A DNA stretch of 42,876 nt from Gammaproteobacteria bacterium (GTDB lineage: Bacteria > Pseudomonadota > Gammaproteobacteria > Burkholderiales > Burkholderiaceae_D): assembly GCA_903970185.1 (NCBI GenBank), contig CAJCIC010000001.1, forward strand, positions 1-42,876, in the 5' to 3' direction. Shown piece by piece: positions 18,759-27,446 of the stretch (position 1 is the stretch's first letter; each line of letters starts with the position of its first letter). The translations under genes were made by a program, and so were the position numbers. The notes beneath the pieces are model-generated. The model saw only the letters and a list, made by a program, of their open reading frames with translations, made no database searches and was not told where the DNA came from.

Positions 18759-18812
18759 AGCGAAAAGTAATGCACGCTCCGTGCCATTGCGATCGAGCCT
18801 TCGGGGGGCGGA

Positions 18813-20405
18813 CTAGTGCAGCACCACCCACTTGAAGAAAAGATCGTTGGTAGGTAACTGTACCAGCGATACGCTCTTCTTCATGCCCCAGGCCAGCGCC
18901 TGCTGATGTAACGGAATGTGACCGATGTCGTCCTCGTGGATCTTCATCGCCTCGCTGATCATGGCGCTGCGCTTGGCATCGTCGGTCTCCGACTGGATCC
19001 TGGAAATCAGCTCGTCGACCTTGGGATTGCTGTAGGCGCCAAGGTTGAACTGGCCCTGGCCACCGTCGCCTGGCGAGGCCACGAGCGAATACAGGGCGTC
19101 GTGGGCGTCGATCGTGGAAGGCGTCCAGCCCAGCATGTAAAAGGACGTGTTGCGCGACAGGATCTTCGGGAAATAGGTCGCCTTGGACTCGGCCACGAGG
19201 TCGATCTTGACATTGACGCGCGCCAGCATCGAGGCCACCGCCTGGCAGATTTCGGCGTCGTTGACGTAGCGATCGTTGGGGCAGTTCATCGACACCTCAA
19301 AGCCATTCGGGTAGCCGGCGTCGGCCAGAAGTTTTTTCGCGGCTTCCGGATCGTAGGGCAGGCGCTTGTTCAAGCTCGCGTCAAAGCCATGCACGCCAGG
19401 CGCAATCATGAGCGCAGACGGCGTCGAGGCGCCACGCATGACCTTGGCCTTGATCGCCTCGATATCGATGGCCTCGTAGAAGGCCTGGCGCACGCGCTTG
19501 TCCTTGAACGGGTTCTTGCCCTTGATGTTGGAAAAAAGCAGCTCGTCGCGCTTTTGGTCCATGCCAAGGAAGATGGTGCGCAATTCCGGGCCTTGCAGGA
19601 CCTGCAGCCCCGGCGTGGCGTTGATGCGGGCGATATCCTGCTGGGGCACGGGTTCCATCATGTCGATCTCGCCCGAAATCAGCGCTGCGACCCGGGTTGC
19701 GGCATTGCCAATCGGGGTGAAATCGACTTCTTCGACGTTGCCATCGATCTTGCCCCAGTAATTGAGATTGCGCACCAGCACCGTGAGCGTGCCGGGATCA
19801 CGCGACTTGAGGCGGAAAGGCCCGGTGCCGTTGGCCTTGAATGACGCCGTATTCTCGATGCCCTTGCGCTTGTCGACAGGCTTTTCAGCGCGATTTTCGG
19901 TACACCACTTCTTGCTCATGATGTACCAGCGGGTGAAGACGTTGGGAAGGATCGGGTACGGGCCGTCGGTGATGAAATCGAGCGTGTAATCGTCGATCTT
20001 CTTGATCTCCTTCACCTTGCCGACATAGGTGCGGATGTCCGATCCCTCACCGCGGGCGCGGTTATACGAGAAGATGACATCGTCGGCAGTAAACGGCGTG
20101 CCGTCGTGAAACGTGACGTTGCGCCTCAGGTTGAAGCGCCAGACGGTGGGCGCGGTCTGCTTCCAGTCGGTGGCAAGCGCGGGCACGATCTTCAGATTCT
20201 TGTCGAGCTGCACGAGCGGCTCGTAGATGTTGCCATCGAAGGCCAGCTGGAGCGATTCGTTTAGCGAATGCGGGTCCATCGACAGCGCGTCGCCCTGGTC
20301 GGCAAACCTGAACACGACGGTCTTGGCCGGCTCGTCGGCAGCCACGGCAGGTGCAGCCAGGCCAAGGCCGATCAGCGCCGAGAAGGCAAGCGTCTTGAAT
20401 TTCAT
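18813..20405 (-). CDS. Peptide ABC transporter substrate-binding protein (DppA/OppA type)
   Basis: A 530-residue periplasmic SBP_bac_5 family binding protein. The signal peptide MKFKTLAFSALIGLGLAAP is cut near AVA-ADEP, about residue 22-23. The mature protein starts with VVFRFADQGDALSMDPH and contains the family signature region ALATDWKQTAPTVWRFNLRRNVTFHDGTPFTADDVIFSYNRA (here split across lobes I and II). The ATG at 20405 has a GGGGGA ribosome site. It is the only binding protein in the window and sits between an amidohydrolase and permease C. The ligand cannot be read from sequence; the flanking M20D enzyme suggests N-acyl or N-aroyl amino acids or short peptides. It might also serve the first operon, which lacks one. 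Confidence 0.92.
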   Translation of the reverse strand: MKFKTLAFSALIGLGLAAPAVAADEPAKTVVFRFADQGDALSMDPHSLNESLQLAFDGNIYEPLVQLDKNLKIVPALATDWKQTAPTVWRFNLRRNVTFHDGTPFTADDVIFSYNRARGEGSDIRTYVGKVKEIKKIDDYTLDFITDGPYPILPNVFTRWYIMSKKWCTENRAEKPVDKRKGIENTASFKANGTGPFRLKSRDPGTLTVLVRNLNYWGKIDGNVEEVDFTPIGNAATRVAALISGEIDMMEPVPQQDIARINATPGLQVLQGPELRTIFLGMDQKRDELLFSNIKGKNPFKDKRVRQAFYEAIDIEAIKAKVMRGASTPSALMIAPGVHGFDASLNKRLPYDPEAAKKLLADAGYPNGFEVSMNCPNDRYVNDAEICQAVASMLARVNVKIDLVAESKATYFPKILSRNTSFYMLGWTPSTIDAHDALYSLVASPGDGGQGQFNLGAYSNPKVDELISRIQSETDDAKRSAMISEAMKIHEDDIGHIPLHQQALAWGMKKSVSLVQLPTNDLFFKWVVLH

Positions 20406-20438
20406 CAAATTTCCCCCTGGATAGACGTCGGTGTGCGA

Positions 20439-21638
20439 TCAGAGCGGCAGCGAACGCTCGGCGATGCCGGCAAATAGCCCGCTGCCCACCGGGATCACGT
20501 GGTCGTTGAAATCATATCGCGTATTGTGCAAGAAGCAGCCGTTCTCGGCGCCGCCCTGGCCAAGCCTCAGATAGGCGCCGGGCCGTGCCTTGAGCATGAA
20601 CGAAAAATCTTCCGAGCCCATCGAGGGCTCGAGGTCGCGAATCACGTTGTCTTCGCCAAGCAGCGCCGATGCGACATCGCCTGCCAGCTGCGCTTCGCCT
20701 GGCGTATTCACGGTGGCCGGATAAACACGCCGGTAGGTCAGCGTGGCGCTCGCGCCAAAAGCGCTGGCAATCGACTGCACGATGTCATTCAGACGTTGCT
20801 CGACCATGTTCTGAAGTTCGGGCTTGAAAGTGCGCACGGTACCCACCAGGCGCGCCTGCCCGGGTATGACGCTCATCGCTGCCAGATCGCCCGCTGACAT
20901 CGCGCAAATGCTGACGACGGCGGACTCGAGCGGGCCAACGTTGCGGCTGACGATGCTTTGCGTCGCAGTGATGATATGCGCTGCGACCAGCACCGGGTCG
21001 ACGGTGAGATAGGCATGTGCGCCGTGGCCGCCACGCCCCGTGACGACGATCTCGAAGCGGTCCGAGGCGGCCATCATCGCGCCGGCATTGAGCCCGACCT
21101 TGCCCAGGGGAAGGCTTGGCCAGTTATGCATGGCATACACCGTGTCGCAATCGAAGCGCTCGAAGAGCCCATCGTCGATCATCGCCTTGGCGCCGGCGAA
21201 ACCCTCTTCACCGGGCTGAAAGATGAGATGCACCGTGCCGTTGAAATTGCGCGTCTCAGACAGGTAGCGCGCAGCGCCAAGCAGCATCGTGGTGTGGCCA
21301 TCGTGGCCGCACGCGTGCATCCGCCCCGGCGTTCTCGAGCGGTGGGCAAATTCGTTTTCTTCGCGCATCGGCAACGCATCCATGTCGGCGCGCAGCCCAA
21401 GCGTGCGTCCGCTGTCGGTGCGCCGTCCTTCGATGACACCGACAACGCCGGTCTTGCCGATGCCTTCGTGGGTCGCAATATCCAGAAGCTTCAGCGCCTT
21501 GACGACGGTTGCGGCCGTGCGCACCTCCTCGTAGCCGAGTTCCGGATGGGCATGCAGGTCCTGGCGAAAGGCGGTCAGCTCGGGAAGGAAAGTGCGGATT
21601 TTGGCGATCGGCGAGCGCTCGGGCGATACGGGGGTCAT
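20439..21638 (-). CDS. M20D amidohydrolase inside peptide ABC operon
   Basis: A 399-residue M20D metallohydrolase. Motifs are RQDLHAHPELGYEE, GLRADMDALPMRE, MHACGHDGHTTMLLGAARYL, PGEEGFAGAKAM and the late metal-ligand segment CFLHNTRYDFND. It has no signal peptide, so it should act on imported substrate in the cytoplasm. The ATG follows the permease B stop by two bases and the binding-protein gene follows about 33 bases later, so it is firmly inside the operon. It is clearly paralogous to the enzyme at 13955-15145. It probably hydrolyses N-acyl amino acids or small peptides taken up by this transporter. Confidence 0.88.
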   Translation of the reverse strand: MTPVSPERSPIAKIRTFLPELTAFRQDLHAHPELGYEEVRTAATVVKALKLLDIATHEGIGKTGVVGVIEGRRTDSGRTLGLRADMDALPMREENEFAHRSRTPGRMHACGHDGHTTMLLGAARYLSETRNFNGTVHLIFQPGEEGFAGAKAMIDDGLFERFDCDTVYAMHNWPSLPLGKVGLNAGAMMAASDRFEIVVTGRGGHGAHAYLTVDPVLVAAHIITATQSIVSRNVGPLESAVVSICAMSAGDLAAMSVIPGQARLVGTVRTFKPELQNMVEQRLNDIVQSIASAFGASATLTYRRVYPATVNTPGEAQLAGDVASALLGEDNVIRDLEPSMGSEDFSFMLKARPGAYLRLGQGGAENGCFLHNTRYDFNDHVIPVGSGLFAGIAERSLPL

Positions 21639-21640
21639 GG

Positions 21641-22624
21641 TCAGGCGGCAGTGGAGACGCGTTCAATACGCAAGCGGGGGTCGACGACAAAATAGAGCAG
21701 ATCGACAACGAGGTTGATGACAACGAAAACCAGGGCAATCAGGCACAGGTAGGCGGCCATCACCGGCACGTCGGCGACATTCACCGACTGGATGAAAAGC
21801 AGACCCATGCCCGGCCACTGGAATACGGTTTCCGTGACGATGGCAAAGGCAATGATGCCGCCCAGCTGCAATCCGGTGATGGTGATGACCGGCACGAGCG
21901 TGTTGCGCAGGGCATGGCCGAAGTTGATTGCCCGCGTGGTCAGCCCGCGCGCACGCGCGAACTTGATGTAGTCCGTGCGCAGCACCTCGAGCATCTCGGC
22001 ACGCACAAGACGCAGGATCAGCGTCAGCTGAAACAGCGACAGGGTAATCGAGGGCATGATCAGGTGACGCCAGCCATCGAGGGTAAAAAGCCCGGACTTC
22101 CACTCGCCGATCATCACCGTCTCGCCGCGTCCGTAAGCCGGAAGCCAGTTCAGCTCGACGGCGAAAACGAGGATGAAAAGGATGCCGATGAGAAATGTCG
22201 GCAGCGACACGCCGACAAGAGAAAGCGCGAGCATGCTCTGCGAAAAGACGCTATTGCGCTTGAGCGCGGTCAAGACGCCCATGGGCACGCCAACGGCGAG
22301 GGCAATCACGGCGGCAACAAAACTGAGCTCGAGCGTGGCTGGCATGCGCTCGCGAAACAGCGTCGAAACCTTGCGCCCTTCGCGCAGGGACAGCCCGAAC
22401 TCGCCCTGGGCCGCATTGACAACGAAATGCGCAAACTGCACAAAGAAGGGCTGGTCAAGGCCGAGCGATTCGCGCAGCGCCTGACGCTCGGCAGGGGTGG
22501 CGTTCTGGCCGAGCATGAAATTGACCGGGTCGCCCGTGAACTGGAAAAGCAGAAACGAGACGAAGGCCACTGCGAGCATGACCAGCACGGCTTGGAAGAG
22601 GCGGCGAACGACGAATGCGATCAT
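21641..22624 (-). CDS. Peptide ABC transporter permease (DppB/OppB type), second operon
   Basis: A 327-residue permease and the first gene of the second operon. MIAFVVRRLFQAVLVMLAVAF, LLFQFTGDPVNFMLGQNAT and LRESLGLDQPFFVQF are typical DppB features. ERMPATLELSF and the EAA-loop segment ARARGLTTRAINFGHALRNTLVP are also present. No Shine-Dalgarno is visible before the ATG, so it may be translated from a short leader. The last codon precedes the ATG of the M20D gene by two bases. Confidence 0.9.
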   Translation of the reverse strand: MIAFVVRRLFQAVLVMLAVAFVSFLLFQFTGDPVNFMLGQNATPAERQALRESLGLDQPFFVQFAHFVVNAAQGEFGLSLREGRKVSTLFRERMPATLELSFVAAVIALAVGVPMGVLTALKRNSVFSQSMLALSLVGVSLPTFLIGILFILVFAVELNWLPAYGRGETVMIGEWKSGLFTLDGWRHLIMPSITLSLFQLTLILRLVRAEMLEVLRTDYIKFARARGLTTRAINFGHALRNTLVPVITITGLQLGGIIAFAIVTETVFQWPGMGLLFIQSVNVADVPVMAAYLCLIALVFVVINLVVDLLYFVVDPRLRIERVSTAA

Positions 22625-23075
22625 AGGGAAGAGGCGGTCGAACGAGCCACCTGCGTAATCCTTCGATCATGCAGCGCGCCACCCGGGGCGTCAATCGCGG
22701 GTTTTAACCGAGAAACATCTTGGTCGAGATGTTGTTTCAGCGTGTTTCCCTATGAAAAATCCGCTTCTGCCTGCGAAAATATGCTTCCATACAGCGACAA
22801 CTGGTTTAAACTTTGCCGCAAATTTGTGCTTAAGTGGGCAGCGTTGCCCCGAGGCTTTTTGATGCATAGAGTTCCTGCCAAACGGCAGTTCAATCTGATG
22901 GCTACCGTCCCGGCGCAGTGCGCCGCGTCGCATTTCGGGCGGGCCACACACCGCGTCTTCTCCCCAGCTTCTCCCAGCATCGATGGCCATTTGCGCTCGT
23001 CGATGGTGCGCGGCGCGTGGGGCATGACACTTGTTCGACAACCCCGCTCGTCACACTTTGATAGGAGCATGTGAA
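22625..23075. other. Divergent intergenic region with inverted repeats
   Basis: About 450 bases between the second ABC operon (leftward) and the SWIB gene (rightward). No gene is supported; open frames here lack ribosome sites. Two inverted repeats are visible: ACATCT-N6-AGATGT at 22715-22732 and CTGCC-AAAC-GGCAG at 22875-22888. The stretch 22740-22830 is clearly more AT-rich than its surroundings, as expected for promoters. I could not fix a -35/-10 pair. The 22715 repeat lies about 90 bases before the permease start and could be an operator. Confidence 0.4.
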
Positions 23076-23516
23076 ATGGCTACCGCAAAAAAGCCTGCAA
23101 AAAAAGCCGCACCCGCAAAAAAAGCCGCGAAGAAAGCCCCGGCTAAAAAGGCTGTAAAGCCTGCCAAGAAAGCGCCAGCCAAGAAGGCCCCGGCGAAGAA
23201 GGCTGCTGCCAAGAAGGCCCCGGCCAAGAAGGCTCCGGCCAAGAAAGCAGCAAAGCCAAAGTCTGCGAGAAAGCCCAACGCCGCGTTCATGAAGGCCATG
23301 ACGCCAAGCGCAGCCCTTGCAGCCGTCATTGGTGCAATGCCCGCGCCGCGCACCGAAGTGACGAAGAAGCTTTGGGACTACATCAAGAAGAACAAGCTGC
23401 AAGACAGCGTCAACCGTCGCCTCATCAATGCCGATGCCAAGATGAAGGAAATCTTCGGCAAGTCGCAGGTTTCGATGTTCGAGATGGCCAAACTGGTCCA
23501 AAAGCACCTGAAGTAA
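23076..23516 (+). CDS. SWIB/MDM2-domain protein with lysine-rich histone H1-like N-terminus
   Basis: A 146-residue basic protein. The ATG at 23076 has TAGGAG 8 bases upstream. Residues 4-65 are almost only Lys, Ala and Pro in imperfect [12 protein letters not shown] repeats, like the tails of histone H1 and bacterial H1-like proteins. Residues about 70-146 form a SWIB domain: [35 protein letters not shown], then [13 protein letters not shown] and [18 protein letters not shown] proteins of this layout occur in several Proteobacteria and in Chlamydia. The tail likely binds DNA without sequence specificity; a chromatin or nucleoid role is inferred. It is a single-gene unit with its own terminator. 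Confidence 0.9.
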   Translation: MATAKKPAKKAAPAKKAAKKAPAKKAVKPAKKAPAKKAPAKKAAAKKAPAKKAPAKKAAKPKSARKPNAAFMKAMTPSAALAAVIGAMPAPRTEVTKKLWDYIKKNKLQDSVNRRLINADAKMKEIFGKSQVSMFEMAKLVQKHLK

Positions 23517-23540
23517 GGCGCCTCGCACTGCGAGCGACTC

Positions 23541-23569
23541 GAGCCCGGTTCAAGCCGGGCTCTTTTTTT
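23541..23569 (+). terminator. Intrinsic terminator of the SWIB gene
   Basis: An 8-bp perfect stem (GAGCCCGG / CCGGGCTC) with the loop TTCAAG is followed by seven T residues, 24 bases after the SWIB stop. It is the clearest rho-independent terminator in the window. On the minus strand there is no T-run after the stem, so it should not end the protease transcript that arrives from the right. Confidence 0.9.
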
Positions 23570-23573
23570 GGGG

Positions 23574-24590
23574 CTATGGCGTGTCGCTATCGAGAAGCCG
23601 GATGCGATCTTTCGTGGCCGGGTGGCTCGACAGATAGTCGGGCGGCTCGACCGCGAATTTCCTGGGTTTTCCCTCGCCCCCCTTGGATGAAGTCTTCTGC
23701 ATCGCACGAAAGAGGTCCGCCGCGGGGCGCGTCGGGATGTGCGCCGCGCGCAGTCTGGCGATGGCGAAGGCGTCCGCTTGCGCCTCGGCCTCGCGCGAGT
23801 AGCGCAGGTTCAAAACGCCAACGGTGGCAAGCGCCAGGGCATTGGAGACGTCGCCCGCATACCACGTGATCAGGATTGATGTCAGCGTCGCGCGCGCGAG
23901 CAGTTTCACGCCGTGGCGATAGTAGAGATGGCCAAGTTCGTGCGCGAGCACGAACATCAGGGCATCATCGTTTTGCGTGAGCGCCTCGATCTCAGACGAC
24001 ATCAGGATCGTGCCGTCAGGCAGGGCAAACGCATTGGGGCCCGCTGGAAAATCGCGAAAATCGAGCTGATAGGGCACCGCCGTGCCCCCTGCCAATTGCG
24101 CAAAGCGCCTGCTCAGCCGCTCTTCGCGCGGCGTCGCCGCGCGTTTGGGCCCGATCAGGCCGTAGCTCTCGAGCTGGGTGAGGGTCGACTTGCCAAAGTG
24201 GCTGTCAAGCGTTCGCGGCGCGCGCTCGACGATGATGCCAACGGCAATCGGAATGCCCCAAACGTAGACCGATGCGACGCAGGCCGCGATTACGGCCAGC
24301 GAGAGCAGCGCGTAGCGCCAGCGCGATTCGATCAGCTCGATCAATCCCGGTGGCTTGGCCAGGGCGCGGCGCAGCCCCAAGAAGTCGCCCGGGGGAACCT
24401 CGCACAGGGCACCATCAGGAAGATTCACGCGCGCCGCCGAGCGCGCATAAGGCGGTGTGAACTCGAGACTTTCCGCGCGCTCGCAACGCTGCCAGCCGGC
24501 CGCCTGGATATGCAGGAGGCCGCCGTCGACACGCAGCGCAACCGGCGTTGCCACAGTACTCTTGCCATCGAAAAACAGCGCCTGGATCAC
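23574..24590 (-). CDS. M48 family membrane metalloprotease
   Basis: A 338-residue zinc protease. Zinc ligands are in HELGH (217-221, within FVLAHELGHLYYRHG) and the downstream SREAEAQAD (Glu269), as in Oma1/BepA/HtpX relatives. A membrane segment spans about residues 92-121. The N-terminal 85 residues are a small beta-rich domain seen in this subfamily (VALRVDGGLLHI ... PDGALCEVPPGDF). The GTG start overlaps the TGA of the upstream DUF898 gene as GTGA. The C-terminus holds the common SSHPATKDRIRLL motif. It probably takes part in envelope protein quality control together with its neighbour; this is inferred from the family. Confidence 0.88.
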   Translation of the reverse strand: MIQALFFDGKSTVATPVALRVDGGLLHIQAAGWQRCERAESLEFTPPYARSAARVNLPDGALCEVPPGDFLGLRRALAKPPGLIELIESRWRYALLSLAVIAACVASVYVWGIPIAVGIIVERAPRTLDSHFGKSTLTQLESYGLIGPKRAATPREERLSRRFAQLAGGTAVPYQLDFRDFPAGPNAFALPDGTILMSSEIEALTQNDDALMFVLAHELGHLYYRHGVKLLARATLTSILITWYAGDVSNALALATVGVLNLRYSREAEAQADAFAIARLRAAHIPTRPAADLFRAMQKTSSKGGEGKPRKFAVEPPDYLSSHPATKDRIRLLDSDTP

Positions 24591-25813
24591 AGCGAGATGT
24601 CAAATCCGAAAAGATCGACGAACTCGGAGCCCATCGCCCCGCTTGACGCCTCTTCGGCGCCTTCAAAGACGCTGACATCGCCTTCAAAGCCGACGGCTTC
24701 AAGACGGACGCGCGCCGAGCGGATGGCAGCGAAAGGCCGGAAAATGCCGAGGGTGAAAATGGTCAGAAAGAAATTGACGGTGTCGATCCAAAACAGGGGC
24801 TTAAAGCGCAATTCGCTCCGGAAGCGGCTGCCGGCCAGCGCGGTATTGCCCCACACGATGTTTTGCGAGCGTGACGTCCAGTACGGAATCAGAGCAAGCA
24901 TGAAGCCATAGATCGGAACGGCAACCAGGATCGTGATCACGCCGGCCATCTGCTGGGAGACGGGTTCGTGAACGCCCGAAGTCCTCGCAACACCGGCGAT
25001 CGCAGCGCCAACGACACCCACAACGATCCCTGCCAGAAACATCAGCCCGGCGCATTTCATGATCAGCCCGTAGAACATGCCGGCCGTGCCGCCGTAGCTA
25101 AAGCGCGTCCTGCCGAAGTACGCCTCGCCATGCTGATAGGTGCGCAGGCGGTGCAGGAAATACGGCCACACAAGGAGGATCAAGAGGTACAGGCCGACCA
25201 GCTCGAAAGCCTGGGCATAGCCCGGCTTGCCCCCTTCTGCGAGCGTCACGAGCAACAGGTTGGGCGCGAGCACGAGCAAAATGATCGGCGTGAAAAACGC
25301 GTAGGCGCCAGCGGCCGTGCCGCCGAAGTGAAAGCGTACGCCACGATAGCTGGTATTGCCGAGCCGAAAACACAGGGAGCGGTAAAACAGCCACGGAAAG
25401 ATCGCAGCGATGGCGAGGACCGTGCCAACGAATAATGCGATCGAAATCTTCGCCGACTGGGTGTAGAGCACGAGCAGGATCAAAGCCACGATACGGCCGC
25501 GCAGGATCGCCGCCGGTCGTCCATGAAAATCGAAGGTCGAGCCAGACAGCGTGGTATTGCCATAGAAATAGCGCAGGCGCCTGACCTTGGCCCAGGCGGA
25601 ATAGATGCCGATGGTGAGAATCGTGAGCGCAAGGTTGGTCGCCCAGATCTTGAAATACTCGCCACCGTCCCCGGAAAACCGGACCCTTTGCCCCGGTGGC
25701 AGGTCATCGATCGAGCGCTCGTCTGGCGGCACCATCGGCCGTCCGGCCGCAAGCGTTGCTGCTGCGTCGGGGTGGATCGGGACGGGGTCGTGCATTTCCT
25801 CGGTCAGTTCCAT
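24587..25813 (-). CDS. YjgN family (DUF898) inner-membrane protein
   Basis: A 408-residue polytopic membrane protein. The ATG at 25813 has AGGG upstream. Residues 1-50 are soluble; then repeated DUF898 units begin (YFKIWATNLALTILTIGIYSAWAKVRRLRYFYGNT and, later, WGNTALAGSRFRSELRF). Each unit pairs a two-helix membrane hairpin with a GNTxLxGxxF motif. About eight membrane helices are visible. Function is unknown for the family. The gene is coupled to the M48 protease; this pairing of YjgN and an M48 protease is common in Proteobacteria, to my knowledge. It shares a 246-base divergent promoter region with the cytochrome gene at 26060, in which no firm promoter could be picked. Confidence 0.88.
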   Translation of the reverse strand: MELTEEMHDPVPIHPDAAATLAAGRPMVPPDERSIDDLPPGQRVRFSGDGGEYFKIWATNLALTILTIGIYSAWAKVRRLRYFYGNTTLSGSTFDFHGRPAAILRGRIVALILLVLYTQSAKISIALFVGTVLAIAAIFPWLFYRSLCFRLGNTSYRGVRFHFGGTAAGAYAFFTPIILLVLAPNLLLVTLAEGGKPGYAQAFELVGLYLLILLVWPYFLHRLRTYQHGEAYFGRTRFSYGGTAGMFYGLIMKCAGLMFLAGIVVGVVGAAIAGVARTSGVHEPVSQQMAGVITILVAVPIYGFMLALIPYWTSRSQNIVWGNTALAGSRFRSELRFKPLFWIDTVNFFLTIFTLGIFRPFAAIRSARVRLEAVGFEGDVSVFEGAEEASSGAMGSEFVDLFGFDISL

Positions 25814-26059
25814 TGTTTTTCCCTTGGCCGAATCGGTGAGCGGCCTTGTCGGTCCACTGTATCGAAGCCTGCGGCAACAACAAAACGCAAATCCGCAGTT
25901 GTGTTGTTTTCTGCCACGCGCGCGCCGCAAGACTGCTATTTTTGAGAGGAAACGCGGCCCTGATCGCCTTGCGCAAAGCGGCGCGTTTGCGCGCCGACTT
26001 CGAAACTGTAAGGATGAGCGCCAAGGCCAGACCAACTGGCAAGACACGGAGGAGCCGGC

Positions 26060-26656
26060 ATGGAGCGCGCAAGACAAATTATCCACCCGCGATGGGTGCG
26101 CATCGCGCATTGGCTCAATGCGCTTTCCATCGTCATCATGGTCACCAGTGGCTGGCAGATCTACAACGCCTCGCCGATCTGGCATTTCACCTTTCCGGCG
26201 AGCATCACGCTAGGCGGCTGGCTGGCCGGCGGCACGATGTGGCATTTCGCTGCAATGTGGGTTCTTTTTGCCAATGGCCTGATTTACCTGGCGCTCAATT
26301 TCGTGTCGGGCCGGATCGCGAGGAAATTCCTGCCGATCGCGCCCGGCGAGGTGCTCAGGGAACTTGGCGACGCCTTGAGGCTCAAGCTCGCCCACAATGA
26401 TCTTTCGCACTACAACAGCTTGCAGCGCTGCGCGTATCTGTTCGTCTGGCTTGACGTTGCGCTTTTGATCTGCAGCGGCCTTGTGCTATGGAAATCGGTG
26501 CAGTTTCCGCTCTTGCGCGAACTTCTGGGCGGCTACGATACGGCGCGCGTCGTGCATTTCGTCGCGATGGCATTGATCGTCGCCTTCGTTTTCATTCATC
26601 TGGTGATGGTCGCGCTGGTGCCGCGCTCGTTGATGCCGATGATCCGCGGCCGCTAG
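26060..26656 (+). CDS. Cytochrome b561-type membrane subunit
   Basis: A 198-residue cytochrome b with four membrane helices. Candidate heme ligands are His17 (RIAHWLN), His62 (WHFAAMW), His166 and His180 (VVHFVAMALIVAFVFIHLV). The ATG has GGAGG 7 bases upstream. Eleven bases separate it from the following molybdoenzyme gene, so the two probably form one complex in which this subunit exchanges electrons between the quinone pool and the molybdenum subunit, as MsrQ does for MsrP. It belongs to the cytochrome b/b6 (Ni-hydrogenase type) group rather than MsrQ itself. Confidence 0.88.
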   Translation: MERARQIIHPRWVRIAHWLNALSIVIMVTSGWQIYNASPIWHFTFPASITLGGWLAGGTMWHFAAMWVLFANGLIYLALNFVSGRIARKFLPIAPGEVLRELGDALRLKLAHNDLSHYNSLQRCAYLFVWLDVALLICSGLVLWKSVQFPLLRELLGGYDTARVVHFVAMALIVAFVFIHLVMVALVPRSLMPMIRGR

Positions 26657-26666
26657 GGGGAACGCC

Positions 26667-27446
26667 ATGATCCAGCCCAAAAAGCCCGCCGGCCGCGAAG
26701 GCGAGTTGATCGTGCGCGAGGCCCTTTCGGTCATGCCAGCGCCGGCCCGACGGCTGTTCATGCAGCGGGGCCTGACCCTTGGCGGCCTTGCGCTTCTGAG
26801 TGGCTGCGACATTCGCATCAGCAGCCAGCCCTCGATCGAGCGGGCGCTCAAGGCCGTCTCGCGCATGAACGATGCTGCGCAGGCGGCGCTGTTTGATCCG
26901 AACCGGCTTGCAGCGACCTATAGCGAATCGGAACTGACGCGGCCGTTTCCGTTTAATGCCTTCTATCCGATGAGCCAGGCGCCCAAGGTCGACGGGGACA
27001 GTTATCGCCTGAAGCTTGCCGGGCTGATCCAGAACAAGACGCCCTGGGCATTGACCGATCTTTATGCGCTGCCGCAAACCCAGCAGATCACGCGACACAT
27101 CTGCGTCGAGGGCTGGAGCGCCATCGGCCGCTGGGGCGGCGTCAGGTACGCGGATTTCCTGAAGCAAATTGGCGCCGATACCACGGCGAAGTACATCAAC
27201 TTCGAATGTGCCGATGGCTATCACACGAGTATCGACATGCCAACGGCGCTGCATCCGCAAACGCTCCTGACCCTGAGCTACGACGGCTTTCTTTTGCCGC
27301 GCGAATTCGGTTTTCCGATGAAGTTGCGCATGCCAACCAAGCTCGGCTACAAGAATCCCAAGCACATCATGGTCATGACCGTGACCAACACCTACCCGGG
27401 CGGCTACTGGGAAGACCAGGGCTACAACTGGTTTGGCGGCAGCTGA
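26667..27446 (+). CDS. YedY-like molybdopterin oxidoreductase, probable Tat lipoprotein
   Basis: A 259-residue sulfite-oxidase-fold molybdoenzyme. Cys146 in RHICVEGWSAIGRWGG is the Mo-ligand cysteine conserved in the sulfite oxidase family. The N-terminus is long and polar, followed by ARRLFMQRG (twin Arg at 28-29) and a hydrophobic run ending LLSGC (Cys47). This looks like a Tat signal with a lipobox, so the enzyme would be folded in the cytoplasm, exported, and lipid-anchored. An AGGGGG ribosome site precedes the ATG. It pairs with the cytochrome b just upstream. The stop lies 25 bases inside the end of the convergent methyltransferase gene. The substrate is unknown; MsrP reduces methionine sulfoxide, but the partner differs here. 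Confidence 0.87.
   Translation: MIQPKKPAGREGELIVREALSVMPAPARRLFMQRGLTLGGLALLSGCDIRISSQPSIERALKAVSRMNDAAQAALFDPNRLAATYSESELTRPFPFNAFYPMSQAPKVDGDSYRLKLAGLIQNKTPWALTDLYALPQTQQITRHICVEGWSAIGRWGGVRYADFLKQIGADTTAKYINFECADGYHTSIDMPTALHPQTLLTLSYDGFLLPREFGFPMKLRMPTKLGYKNPKHIMVMTVTNTYPGGYWEDQGYNWFGGS

Noticed and set aside
21509..23074. A 521-codon plus-strand frame across permease B into the intergenic region.
   Set aside because: It is a mirror of the permease codons and lacks a recognisable start or domain; the end merges into the promoter region of the SWIB gene.
23090..23260. Short repeated units that might suggest a tandem repeat or CRISPR array.
   Set aside because: They are codon repeats for Lys-Ala-Pro within a coding frame; there are no spacers.
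22902..23528. A minus-strand frame with [12 protein letters not shown] repeats.
   Set aside because: These are the reverse reading of the lysine-rich repeats of the SWIB gene, which has a strong ribosome site and a domain match.
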